This document shows, piece by piece, positions 24,180 to 32,479 of a stretch of 35,518 bases of DNA. Location of the stretch: contig JBLNCE010000051.1 in the NCBI GenBank assembly GCA_050260415.1, positions 1 through 35,518 on the forward strand, read 5' to 3'. Below the pieces are notes generated by a model. It made no database searches, was not told where the DNA came from, and saw only the letters and a program-made list of their open reading frames with translations. The position numbers and the translations under genes are program-made. The stretch comes from JBLNCE01 sp050260415 (GTDB taxonomy: Bacteria; Bacillota; UBA4882; JAAYXC01). Numbering within the stretch: the stretch's first letter is position 1; every line of letters starts with the position of its first letter.

Positions 24180-24482
24180 GTGGAAGGGTTCAAGGCCGAC
24201 CCCGCCGCCCTCGGCAAGGCGGCGGAAGTGCTGAAGGCGCTTGCCCATCCCGTCCGGCTGTGCCTTGTCGCGGGTCTCGTGCGAACCGGCGGCTGCATCG
24301 TGGGCGAGATGCAGCGGTGCCTCGGCGCGCCCCAAGCGACGATCTCGCAGCACTTGGCACGGCTAAAAGCGGCGGGGATCGTGCGCGCAACCCGGGAGGG
24401 CAACCAGGTCCGGTACGAGGTCTCCTCGAACCTGGCCAGAAATGTGGCGGAGTTGGTTATGGCTGAAGGAGGGGTTGAATGA
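24180..24482 (+). CDS. ArsR-family winged-helix transcriptional regulator
   Basis: A 100-residue DNA-binding repressor. The HTH starts ALAHPVRLCLVAGLVRTGGCIVGEM and the recognition helix is in GAPQATISQHLARLKAAGIV; the wing is TREGNQVRYEVSS. The family senses metals or reactive sulfur species; here cysteines lie at residue 28 (RLCLV), 39 (GGCIV) and 47 (QRCLG). C39 sits in the HTH region where ELCVCDL-type metal sites occur but the pair is not adjacent, so persulfide sensing like SqrR/BigR is an alternative. The GTG start has AAGGAGG eight bases upstream. It overlaps the next gene by four bases (ATGA), so it very probably controls the sulfur-transfer fusion and itself. Confidence 0.9.
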   Translation: MEGFKADPAALGKAAEVLKALAHPVRLCLVAGLVRTGGCIVGEMQRCLGAPQATISQHLARLKAAGIVRATREGNQVRYEVSSNLARNVAELVMAEGGVE

Positions 24483-26947
24483 TGGGGGCCAGGAAGGTCG
24501 TGATCATCGGCGGTGTCGCCGGTGGCGCCAGCGCGGCCACACGGCTGCGACGCCTGGACGAACAGGCTGAGATCGTGCTCATGGACCGCGGGGACTACGT
24601 GTCCTTTGCCAATTGCGGCATGCCATACTATATCGGCGGCGCAATCACCGATCGCCAGAAATTGTTGGTACAGACCGTGGAGAGCCTGTCAAAGCGGTTC
24701 AACCTGGACGTCCGCACGCGCCACGAAGCGCTGCGGATTGACACGGCGGGCAAGACCATCGTGGTGCGCGACCTGCGCCAGGGCGGGACTTATCGTGAAT
24801 CCTACGATTTCCTCGTGCTTTCGCCCGGCTCGACGCCGATCCGCCCGCATATCCCGGGCATCGACAGCCGGCGCGTCTACACGCTGCGCAATATTCCCGA
24901 GATGGACGCCATCGCCGACGCGGTGGCGCGCCGGCCAAAAGGGCGCGCCGTCATCGTGGGCGGCGGCTTTATCGGGCTCGAGATGGCGGAGAACCTTCAT
25001 GGGCGCGGCCATACGGTCGACCTGGTCGAGGCCGCGCCCCAGGTAATGCCGAATCTGGATCGTGAAATGGCGGCCTTTGTCCACGCCCATCTGCGCCAAC
25101 AGGGCGTGGGGCTTTACCTGGCGGATGCCGCCGCAGCCATCGCGGACCGGCCCGAGGGAGCGGAGGTCGTCCTGAGGAGCGGCCGGCGCATCCTCGCGGA
25201 CCTGGTGATCGTGGCGGCCGGTGTACGTCCGGAGGTCGAACTCGCCCGGGAAGCCGGGTTGAAGCTTGGTCCGACCGGCGCCATCGCCGTGGACGAAACG
25301 CTGCGCAGTTCCGACGCTGCCATCTACGCGATCGGCGATGCGGTCGAGGTCCGGAACCTTGTCAGCGGGCGGGAGACCTGGCTCCCGCTGGCGGGGCCCG
25401 CCAACAGGCAGGGGCGCCTGGTGGCTGACATCATCGCCGGCCGGGACGTCCGCTACCCGGGTGTGCTGGGCACGAGCATCGCCAAGGTTTTCGATCTGAC
25501 CGTGGCCTCGGTGGGGGTAAATGAAAAAGCGCTGGACAGGGCGGGTCTCAAGTACCACACCGCGACCATCCATGCCAACGCCCATGCCGGCTATTACCCG
25601 GGCGCCATGCCGTTGACCTTGAAGGCGCTCTTTGACCCATCCGGGAAGTTGCTTGGCGCGCAGGCGGTCGGGTACGCCGGCGTCGACAAGCGGATCGACG
25701 TGCTGGCCACGGCGCTCCGTTTCGGAGCCGGCGCCGACGACCTGGCCGGGTTGGAACTTGCTTACGCGCCGCCATACTCATCGGCCAAGGATCCGGTCAA
25801 TATCTTGGGATACGTGGCGGGCAACGTCGTGCATGGGGAAGTGACCCAGCTCTACTGGCCGGATCTGGCTTCTTTGGACGATCAACGGGTGCTGCTTCTG
25901 GACGTGCGCCAACCGGAAGAGCGGGAATTCGGTTTCATCCCGGGCTCCGTCAATATCCCCCTCGATGAACTCCGGGGCCGGCTGAGCGAACTGCCGCGCG
26001 ACAAAGAGATCGTCGTCTATTGCCAGGTCGGGCTGCGCGCCTACTTGGCCGCGCGGATCCTGGCCCAGCGCGGATGGACCGTACGCAACCTGTCCGGCGG
26101 TTACCGGACGTATAAGTCGATTGTGGAGGATCTGGCGGCGGCGCCGCCTGAACGGCCTGATGAAGGGGATACAGAAGCGGCGGCCATCAACGAGCCCAGG
26201 GACGGAGGCATCAGTGTGACGGCAATCCATAAACTGAACGCTTGCGGACTGCAGTGCCCCGGCCCGATCATGCAGCTTTTTGCCAAGATGCAGGGCATGA
26301 GCCCCGGCGAAGCCCTCGAGGTCAGCGCCACGGATCCGGGATTTCTGAACGACGTCAAAGCCTGGGCCGCCAGGACCGGGAACACTCTCCTCCGGGCCGA
26401 ACGCGATGGGGACCACTATGTGGCGGTGGTGCGGAAGGGCGGTGCCGCCAGCCTTCCGGCGCCGGGCCCGGCCGCCGGCAACGACAAGACGATCGTGGTC
26501 TTCAGCGGCGACCTGGACAAGGCGATCGCTTCCTTTATCATCGCCAGCGGCGCGGCGGCCATGGGGCGCAAGGTGACCATGTTCTTCACCTTCTGGGGGT
26601 TGAACGTCCTGCGCCGGCCCAAGCGCGTCAAGACCAGGAAGACTCTCCTCGAGCGGATGTTCGGCGGGATGATGCCCCGCGGCAGCGCCCGCCTTGGGTT
26701 GTCCAAGATGAACATGCTCGGCATGGGGCCGCGGATGATTCGCTTCATCATGAAGCAGAAGAACGTTTCCTCGCTGGAAACCCTGATCGCCCAAGCCCGC
26801 GTGGCCGGCATCAGGCTGGTCGCCTGCCAGATGTCCATGGACCTGATGGGGATCAAGCGGGAAGAACTGATCGACGGCGTCGAGATCGGTGGCGTGGCGT
26901 CATACCTGGCCGCGGCGGAGGAGGGGGACGTGAATCTATTCATCTAG
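24479..26947 (+). CDS. CoA-disulfide reductase / rhodanese / TusA / DsrE-like fusion
   Basis: An 822-residue cytoplasmic flavoprotein with four sulfur modules. Residues 1-450 form an FAD/NAD(P)H-dependent CoA-disulfide or persulfide reductase: FAD site VVIIGGVAGGASAATRLRR, redox cysteine C46 in SFANCGMPYY, NAD site AVIVGGGFIGLEMAENL, and AIYAIGDAVEV. Residues about 460-560 form a rhodanese domain with the active cysteine in VYCQVGLRAYLA. Residues about 582-650 are TusA-like with the CPGP motif in LNACGLQCPGPIMQLFAKM. The rest (about 665-822) is DsrE/DsrF-like (VVFSGDLDKAIASFIIASGAAAMG). Such fusions are known in Firmicutes and reduce sulfur, polysulfide or CoA persulfide while passing sulfane sulfur between domains. 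It has AAGGAGGGG about five bases before the ATG and is coupled to the ArsR gene. Its end is only 25 bases from the convergent Ehr-like operon. Confidence 0.93.
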   Translation: MMGARKVVIIGGVAGGASAATRLRRLDEQAEIVLMDRGDYVSFANCGMPYYIGGAITDRQKLLVQTVESLSKRFNLDVRTRHEALRIDTAGKTIVVRDLRQGGTYRESYDFLVLSPGSTPIRPHIPGIDSRRVYTLRNIPEMDAIADAVARRPKGRAVIVGGGFIGLEMAENLHGRGHTVDLVEAAPQVMPNLDREMAAFVHAHLRQQGVGLYLADAAAAIADRPEGAEVVLRSGRRILADLVIVAAGVRPEVELAREAGLKLGPTGAIAVDETLRSSDAAIYAIGDAVEVRNLVSGRETWLPLAGPANRQGRLVADIIAGRDVRYPGVLGTSIAKVFDLTVASVGVNEKALDRAGLKYHTATIHANAHAGYYPGAMPLTLKALFDPSGKLLGAQAVGYAGVDKRIDVLATALRFGAGADDLAGLELAYAPPYSSAKDPVNILGYVAGNVVHGEVTQLYWPDLASLDDQRVLLLDVRQPEEREFGFIPGSVNIPLDELRGRLSELPRDKEIVVYCQVGLRAYLAARILAQRGWTVRNLSGGYRTYKSIVEDLAAAPPERPDEGDTEAAAINEPRDGGISVTAIHKLNACGLQCPGPIMQLFAKMQGMSPGEALEVSATDPGFLNDVKAWAARTGNTLLRAERDGDHYVAVVRKGGAASLPAPGPAAGNDKTIVVFSGDLDKAIASFIIASGAAAMGRKVTMFFTFWGLNVLRRPKRVKTRKTLLERMFGGMMPRGSARLGLSKMNMLGMGPRMIRFIMKQKNVSSLETLIAQARVAGIRLVACQMSMDLMGIKREELIDGVEIGGVASYLAAAEEGDVNLFI

Positions 26948-26972
26948 ATAACTGCTTCAAGGTGCGACCACA

Positions 26973-27713
26973 TTACCGTCCCCGCCCGAGAAAATCGCAG
27001 AGAGCGTTGATGACGGTGAGCGGGTGCGGCGGCCAGCCGGGGATGTACAGATCCACTGGGACCTCATCCAGGAACGAACGGTCGAGCGCGGCCGAGCCGG
27101 CAAAGACGCTGCCGCCGATCGCCTCGGCGCCGGCGAGGATGACGACGCGCGGTCTGGGGACGGCGCGGTAGGTTTCCCGCAAGGCGTAGGCCATGTGTCG
27201 CGAGATGGGGCCGGTAATCAGGATCCCGTCCGCGTGACGCGGCGAGGCCGTAAATTCGATCCCATAACGTCCGAGGTCGAAATTGACGTTGGAGAGGGCG
27301 TTCAGCTCGAGTTCGGCACTGTTGTCGCCCCCGGCCGATACCTGCCGCAGTTTGAACGAACGTCGGCAGAGCTTGCGCATCACCGGGTGGGCTTCGACCC
27401 GGGGCGCGGCATGATTCCGGTCGATGATGAGGTCCTCACGGCGGGTGGCCGCCAACCGGGGATCGTTGGTGAAAACGATCTCGTTATCATTGGCGGCTTC
27501 GGCGCAATCGCCGCAGAAGAGGCATCTGCCTAGATCGATGGCGAGCGGTTCGCACCGCAAGGCCCCGCCCGGACAGACGAAGCCCGCCGGCGGCGTGAAT
27601 TTGTCCCCCGTAACCCGCGGCAGGCCGCGGAAGGGCGCTGCCGGCCGGGCGCGCAGGGGATCGGGGATATATTGAAATCCTTGGTTCCAGCGGGCTTTTA
27701 AGAGTTTGAGCAC
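26973..27713 (-). CDS. HyfI/NuoB-like small subunit fused to half a ferredoxin; cluster cysteines lost
   Basis: A 246-residue electron-transfer subunit of the Ehr-like complex. The C-terminal half aligns with NuoB/HyfI (ELELNALSNVNFDLGRYGIEF, SPRHADGILITGP, PVDLYIPGWPPHP). All four cysteines expected to bind the proximal [4Fe-4S] cluster are replaced: the CxxC of SCNGCE reads D130 and A133, GACA reads GAEA (E197), and PGCPP reads PGWPP (W227). I checked these codons in the DNA. The N-terminal part keeps C47 (CPGG) and C64, C67, C70 (CLFCGDC), exactly the set that would bind one cluster of a dicluster ferredoxin; the other cluster's ligands are gone. The GTG has AAAGGAG eight bases upstream. 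It follows HyfG after a 294-base gap. It cannot act like a normal hydrogenase small subunit. Confidence 0.88.
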   Translation of the reverse strand: MLKLLKARWNQGFQYIPDPLRARPAAPFRGLPRVTGDKFTPPAGFVCPGGALRCEPLAIDLGRCLFCGDCAEAANDNEIVFTNDPRLAATRREDLIIDRNHAAPRVEAHPVMRKLCRRSFKLRQVSAGGDNSAELELNALSNVNFDLGRYGIEFTASPRHADGILITGPISRHMAYALRETYRAVPRPRVVILAGAEAIGGSVFAGSAALDRSFLDEVPVDLYIPGWPPHPLTVINALCDFLGRGR

Positions 27714-28007
27714 GTTAGCCGCTCCTTTGGGAGAGCACAGCTCTCTCCATCGTTTCCTGGCAACAGAGCCGGTTGGGCAGTGGCGTGAGCCGGATAATCG
27801 GCCTCATGTCCAGCCCCCACCCCCTTCCCCCGCCCCCCGGGGCGGGGGAGTTGAATGAAGAAGATGCGGGGACACCCCGCGACCCCGGCAGCGCTGGCCC
27901 GCTGCACCGGCCTTCAGGGTTGGTGAAAATACGCCCCGAAAACTTGGCGCGGAGCATGAAGGCCGAGCCCGCAAGCCTTGGCGCAGCTTTTACGGACGAG
28001 TTGGTTG
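27714..28007 (-). other. Gap inside the Ehr operon with a 22-base palindrome
   Basis: The other junctions of this operon have gaps of 0 to 3 bases or overlaps, yet 294 bases separate the HyfG and HyfI genes. No HyfH-like ferredoxin is encoded in it. CCCCCGCCCC (27827-27836) and GGGGCGGGGG (27839-27848) form a perfect palindrome within a C-rich stretch (CACCCCCTTCCCCCG). It lacks a T-run, so it may be a processing or pausing hairpin or a small repetitive insertion; a similar C/G-rich hairpin lies at 34638-34698 on the other side of the operon. Confidence 0.55.
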
Positions 28008-29474
28008 TTATAGATCAACCCCGCAGTACGACAGGTCATGGCTCTTATTGCAGAGCGGGAAATCCGAGATCACGTTGCCCCGCAGGGCCATGGCCAGGCT
28101 CTGCCAGTTGTGGAAGGACGGATCCTTGATCTTGTAGCGCACGGTTTCGCCATGTTCCCCCGTGATGGCGCAGTGCACGATCCCGCCGCGCCATCCCTCC
28201 ACCACGGCGATGGCGAACTGATGCGGCGCCGGCGGCCCCAGCGGCGCGATCCCTCCCTCCCCGCCGGGATAGGCGGGCAGCATCCGTTCGATCAACGCCA
28301 GCGAGCTTTCGATCTCCGCCATCCGCAAAGCCGTTCGCGCCCAGGCATCCCCGGCGGTCAAAACGCACGGGGTATAATCCACCTCGTTGTAATAGCCGTA
28401 AGGTAAATCCCTGCGCATATCCTCATCGATGCCGGCCGTCCGCCCGATGAAACCCGTGAGGCCGAGCGCTGCCGCCGTGTCATGCGGCACCTTGCCGGTG
28501 GTTTCAAGCCTGGAGAGAACCGAGGGCGAGTTGAACATCAGGTCCGCCATAATCCGTGCGTCATGCCGGACAGATGCCAGCGTCTCCCGGATATCCCGGA
28601 GCGCCTCTTCCCGCAGCGGGAAGCGCACGCCGCCCGGGCGGATCCACCCGCGCCCGAAGCGGCTGCCGCAGAGCCGGAGCAACTGGTTGATCGCCGCGGT
28701 GCGTATGCGGCCGAAAGCCGCGCTGCCGGGCAGATAGGCGATGTCCGTGGCGATCCCCGCGAGGTCCGCGAGGTGCATGGCGATGCGCTCCATCTCCAGC
28801 GCGAAAGCCCGCGTCCAATCGACCGCAGGCCGTGGGGCCGCGCCGGCCAAAGCCTCCACCAATTGCGCGTGGGCGATTGCATACGCGATGGTGGCATCGC
28901 CGCAGATGGACGCGGCCAAAGGCCATCTTTCGGCCAGGGGCGGCGCCAGCATCAACTCTTCCACGCCGCGGTGCTGGTAGCCAAGCTGGATCTCCAGGTG
29001 ATGCACGAGTTCGCCATGGCACTGAAAGCGGAAGTGTCCCGGTTCGATGACCCCCGCGTGCACCGGCCCGACGGCCACCTCGTGGATCTCATCCCCCTCC
29101 ATGGCGTAGAAAGGGTAAGGGGCGCGTTCGTCCCGCACCAGGCGGACCGGCTTGAGCCAAGGATGGCCCGCGGGTACGATCCCGTATTGCTCGAAGATCT
29201 CCCGTTCGAAAAGCTGCAGCGCGGGGTGGTCCTTGCTCAGACTGGGATAGCGATCCGGCGCGGGCGCCCGGAAGACCTCGATCCGTTTGCGCGTGTAATC
29301 GCCAAGACAGGCGAAGAGTTGAACGGCTCCCTCCACCGAGGCCGCGAACAGGCTCAAGACACGTTTCTTGGCGGAAAGGCCTTGGCTGAGCTGTGTGAAG
29401 AAATCCTCCGGCGCCAGCGTGGGGAGATCAGCCAGCGGCGCGGCGGCCGGATTCTTCAATGCGAGGGAGTTCAT
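28008..29474 (-). CDS. HyfG/HycE-like large subunit lacking NiFe ligands
   Basis: A 488-residue protein joining a NuoC-like (30 kDa) domain (about 1-115, with REIFEQYGIVPAGHPWLKPV in part) to a NuoD/[NiFe]-hydrogenase large-subunit domain (FRFQCHGELVHHLEIQLGYQHRGVEEL in part). In hydrogenases the NiFe centre is held by two CxxC pairs. Here the first pair, normally ICGxC, reads ICGDA (C191 kept, A194), and the C-terminal DPCxxC reads DLSYCG (residues 480-485), with no CxxC. This rules out a canonical NiFe site, as reported for Ehr complexes. It overlaps the HyfF gene by four bases (ATGA). The conserved HGE near 153-155 and the overall length are normal. It may bind another cofactor or a quinone-like carrier, or only transmit conformational change. 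Confidence 0.9.
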   Translation of the reverse strand: MNSLALKNPAAAPLADLPTLAPEDFFTQLSQGLSAKKRVLSLFAASVEGAVQLFACLGDYTRKRIEVFRAPAPDRYPSLSKDHPALQLFEREIFEQYGIVPAGHPWLKPVRLVRDERAPYPFYAMEGDEIHEVAVGPVHAGVIEPGHFRFQCHGELVHHLEIQLGYQHRGVEELMLAPPLAERWPLAASICGDATIAYAIAHAQLVEALAGAAPRPAVDWTRAFALEMERIAMHLADLAGIATDIAYLPGSAAFGRIRTAAINQLLRLCGSRFGRGWIRPGGVRFPLREEALRDIRETLASVRHDARIMADLMFNSPSVLSRLETTGKVPHDTAAALGLTGFIGRTAGIDEDMRRDLPYGYYNEVDYTPCVLTAGDAWARTALRMAEIESSLALIERMLPAYPGGEGGIAPLGPPAPHQFAIAVVEGWRGGIVHCAITGEHGETVRYKIKDPSFHNWQSLAMALRGNVISDFPLCNKSHDLSYCGVDL

Positions 29475-30916
29475 AGTTCAGCGCCTCCCAACAATGCGGC
29501 GGCTTGGCGGAGTTGCGCGCCGGCCGGGGTGAACAAACAGACATTCACGGCGATCGCCAGGGCAAGGAGCAGAAAGGCGGGGAGCTGCGCCAGGAGCCGC
29601 TCGCGGCGGGAGGTCTGATACTGCATGGCGGTTTCTTCCGGCTCCCCCAGGGCCATCCGCAGGATCGCGGCCGTCAACCCGGCCATGACCACGGTTAAGA
29701 GCGCGATCAAGGCGAATCCCGCCCCGTACATCCCGGCGCCGATCATCCGGATGACGATCAACAGCTCGCTGAAGAAGGAGGCAAACGGCGGCATGGCGAT
29801 CAGCGCCAGCAAGCCGAGGATCCAGAGGGCGCCCAGCGGTTTGTCCGCCTTGAGCAGTCCCTTGACTTCCTGCGTTTTCTTGCTCTGGTACCGCCGGAGA
29901 ATGCCGCCCGAGGCGAGGAAGAGCGAGGCCTTGGCCAGGGAGTGGCCGGCCACGTGCATCAGCGCCCCCAAGACGCCCAGCCCGCCGGCGGCCACGCCGA
30001 CGGCGATGATCCCCATATTTTCCATGCTGGAATAAGCCAGCAGGCGTTTATAGTCTTTGATGCTGAAGATATAGACCGCGCAAACGAAGATCGAGAGCAG
30101 TCCGCTGAACATCAGGACGCTGCGGGCAAAGGGAAAGGCGGCGGTGGGCATGAGGATCTGATAGAACCGGAGGATGCCGAGCATGGCGCAGTTCAAAAGG
30201 GTGCCGGAGAGCAGAGCCGAGACGGCGGCCGGCGCCTCGGCATGTGCGTCGGGAAGCCAGGTATGCGTCGGCGCCAGGCCCGCCTTGGTGCCGTATCCCA
30301 CCAGGACGAAAGCGAATGACAGCTTCAGCCAGACGGGGTTGAAGGCGCGGCCCTTTTCCAGCAGGTACGGCAAGGAGAGCTGTGCGGCATGCCCGGCGCC
30401 GCCGGCGGCGAGGGCCAGGAAGAGCAGGCCGATGAAGGCCAACGCGATCCCGACCGAGCAGATGAACAGGTACTTCCAGGAAGCCTCCAATGAATGACGG
30501 GTCTTGTGCGCCATGATCAGGGGGGCGGAGAGGAGCGTGGTGGCTTCGATGAAAACCCAGATCAATCCCAGGTGGTTCGCGACCGTCACGCCGGTCATGG
30601 CGAAAAGCGTCAGGAAGAGAAAGGGGGCGTAGAGCCGTTTCTCGTACGCCTCCATCTTGGAGCGGCCCAGATAGTCGGCGCTATAGAGTGCGGTGGCCAT
30701 AAAGAGCAGGGAAAGAACGGCCAGGAAGAACCAGGACAGACGGTCCAGGGCCAGGAGGGCGCGGCCGGTGCCCGCGGCCGTCCGATAAAGCAAACAGACC
30801 ATTAGCATGTGCAGCCCGGCCGCGGCCGGCATCAGCAAACGGTCGAGCATCCGCCGGTTGGCCAGGAGCGACAGGACGGCGGCGCCCAACGGCAGGAACA
30901 GGAGCGTCAAGATCAT
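29471..30916 (-). CDS. HyfF-like proton-translocating membrane subunit (NuoL/M/N family)
   Basis: A 481-residue polytopic antiporter-like subunit with about 13-14 helices. The glutamate in VFIEATTLLSAPLIM near residue 127 and the lysine in VGYGTKAGLAPTHTWLPDAH near 210 correspond to the residues that carry protons in NuoL/M/N. The GHSLAKASLFLASGG segment near 320 is the conserved broken-helix region. These residues argue for a working ion channel even though the redox module is altered. The ATG lies three bases after the HyfE stop with AAGGGA about ten bases upstream. It overlaps the HyfG gene by four bases. Confidence 0.92.
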   Translation of the reverse strand: MILTLLFLPLGAAVLSLLANRRMLDRLLMPAAAGLHMLMVCLLYRTAAGTGRALLALDRLSWFFLAVLSLLFMATALYSADYLGRSKMEAYEKRLYAPFLFLTLFAMTGVTVANHLGLIWVFIEATTLLSAPLIMAHKTRHSLEASWKYLFICSVGIALAFIGLLFLALAAGGAGHAAQLSLPYLLEKGRAFNPVWLKLSFAFVLVGYGTKAGLAPTHTWLPDAHAEAPAAVSALLSGTLLNCAMLGILRFYQILMPTAAFPFARSVLMFSGLLSIFVCAVYIFSIKDYKRLLAYSSMENMGIIAVGVAAGGLGVLGALMHVAGHSLAKASLFLASGGILRRYQSKKTQEVKGLLKADKPLGALWILGLLALIAMPPFASFFSELLIVIRMIGAGMYGAGFALIALLTVVMAGLTAAILRMALGEPEETAMQYQTSRRERLLAQLPAFLLLALAIAVNVCLFTPAGAQLRQAAALLGGAEL

Positions 30917-30919
30917 AGC

Positions 30920-31558
30920 CTATTCATCCCTTAATTCCCGTAGATTCAGGACATCCAGATCGTCAAAGGTGGAGATGATCCGGTGCAAGAGCAGGTTCAT
31001 GAAGAAGACGCCGGCGAAGACGTCCAACAGGACGCCGAGGTGGATCAGGAGCGGCATCTCGCTATGCATCGACAGGGACAGCAAGTAAATCCCGTTTTCC
31101 AGCACGAGATAGCCTAGGACATGGGTGATGAGTTTCTGGCGGACGATGACGAGCAGCAGTCCGATCGCCATCGAGGCCAGGGCGGCGCCGAGGATCGGCA
31201 AAGACAGCCGCGGCGCGGCGCCGTGCATCAGATTGGCGGCAAAGAGCGAGCCGGCGATCAGGGCGAACGTGGCCAGAACGATCTGGAAATTGGTCCGCCA
31301 CGGTTCCATCTCGCGTTTCAGGCCGTGCCGCTTCACCGTCCGGTACATCATGTACGGCAAGACGGCGGCCTTCAGCAAGAACGCCTCCAGGACGATGAGG
31401 ACCAAGCCGCCCGGGTCCGGGTCACCCTCCCGCCACAAGGCAAACATGCCGATCAGGCACCCTTGCGCGCAGAGGGCCTTGATCACCGCGCCGACCCGGG
31501 TGGTGTTGGCGATATAAAACAGAGTGCCGTAATACGACAGGAGCAGCAGGTAGTCGAT
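30920..31558 (-). CDS. HyfE-like membrane subunit, apparent AUC/AUU start
   Basis: A NuoK-like subunit of about 212 residues with five to six helices. Family features are KALCAQGCLIGMF, the helix KLITHVLGYLVLENGIYLLSL (in part) with the conserved Glu, and the C-terminal DDLDVLNLRELR. The first membrane helix (IDYLLLLSYYGTLFYIA) lies upstream of the first canonical start, a GTG at 31486 that would remove it. Between 31564 and 31486 the frame has only ATT, ATC and CTG codons as possible starts, and a stop lies just upstream. GGGAGG is eight bases before ATC 31558, so I place the start there (ATT 31564 is the alternative). The start region overlaps the HyfC stop by a few bases. A sequencing error is the other explanation. 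Confidence 0.85.
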   Translation of the reverse strand: MDYLLLLSYYGTLFYIANTTRVGAVIKALCAQGCLIGMFALWREGDPDPGGLVLIVLEAFLLKAAVLPYMMYRTVKRHGLKREMEPWRTNFQIVLATFALIAGSLFAANLMHGAAPRLSLPILGAALASMAIGLLLVIVRQKLITHVLGYLVLENGIYLLSLSMHSEMPLLIHLGVLLDVFAGVFFMNLLLHRIISTFDDLDVLNLRELRDE

Positions 31559-31559
31559 C

Positions 31560-32477
31560 TCAATTCCCTCCCAAGAGGACGGTTACGAAGAGGACGAACG
31601 CCAAACCGGAGACGCCCAGGAGCAACTGGGGCAGGATCTGCAGGCGAATCCGCGCCATGACCGACTCCATCAAGCCAAGCAAGACGCCCACGCCGCTGAC
31701 GATCGCGAAGTGAACGCCGAGGGCTCCCCACGGCCCGGCCGGGACGCCGAACAGCCCGGCGATGAGCGAAGCGAAGATCGCCATCTTCAGCATGCCGCCG
31801 TAGTTGAGAAAAGCCAGGTCCGGCCCGCTGTTGTCCAGGATCATGACCTCGTGGATCATGGTGAGTTCCAGGTGCGTATTGGGGTCGTCAAAAGGCACGC
31901 GGCAGCCTTCGAGCAATAGGAGCACGAACAGCAGGAATCCGCCGCTCAAGGCCACGGGAAGGCCGAGCGCGGATGATTTTTGCACGATCAGCGGCCAATC
32001 GCTGAAAGAGGACCCCCCGGTAAAGAGGGTCAAGGTGCCCAAGAGCATGAAGAGAATCGCCTCGCCCAGCAGGCCGAAGACCGCTTCCCGCGCGGCCCCC
32101 ATGCCTTCGAAGCTGCTCCCGGCGTCCAGGGCGTTGAGAATCATCACGAAACGGGCCAGCGCCAAAAGGTAGGCGAAGAGGACGATATCACCCGGGAATC
32201 CCGGCAGGGCGCGGTGTCCCGCCAGCGGGAGCAAGAGCCCCGCCGTCAAGACGGCCGCCAGCGAGACGAGCGGCGCCCAGGCGGACAAGGCGGAAGCGGA
32301 ATTGCTCTTGACCTGTGATTTCCGCAAGAGCTTCACGAAATCATGCCACGGCTGCAACAACGGCCTTCCTTTTCTGCCGGCCATGAAAGCCTTGGTTTTT
32401 TCGCTGAGCCCGGCCAGGTAGAACGGGAAGACGAGGTATAGGAGTCCATACGGCAAAATGGTGAAGACGGCGCGCAT
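31560..32477 (-). CDS. HyfC-like membrane subunit (NuoH family)
   Basis: A 305-residue, eight-helix subunit that connects the peripheral arm to the antiporter-like arm. Conserved motifs include the loop KGRPLLQPWHDFVKLLRK near residue 40, which is a family hallmark, and LEGCRVPFDDPNTHLELTMIHEVMILD (in part) near 195, with acidic residues equivalent to the NuoH quinone-chamber/E-channel. The ATG at 32477 follows the HyfB stop by two bases, and GGAGGT overlaps that stop, so the longer frame starting at 32888 is a shadow. Together with HyfB, HyfE and HyfF it makes the membrane module of the complex. Confidence 0.93.
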   Translation of the reverse strand: MRAVFTILPYGLLYLVFPFYLAGLSEKTKAFMAGRKGRPLLQPWHDFVKLLRKSQVKSNSASALSAWAPLVSLAAVLTAGLLLPLAGHRALPGFPGDIVLFAYLLALARFVMILNALDAGSSFEGMGAAREAVFGLLGEAILFMLLGTLTLFTGGSSFSDWPLIVQKSSALGLPVALSGGFLLFVLLLLEGCRVPFDDPNTHLELTMIHEVMILDNSGPDLAFLNYGGMLKMAIFASLIAGLFGVPAGPWGALGVHFAIVSGVGVLLGLMESVMARIRLQILPQLLLGVSGLAFVLFVTVLLGGN

Positions 32478-32479
32478 CG

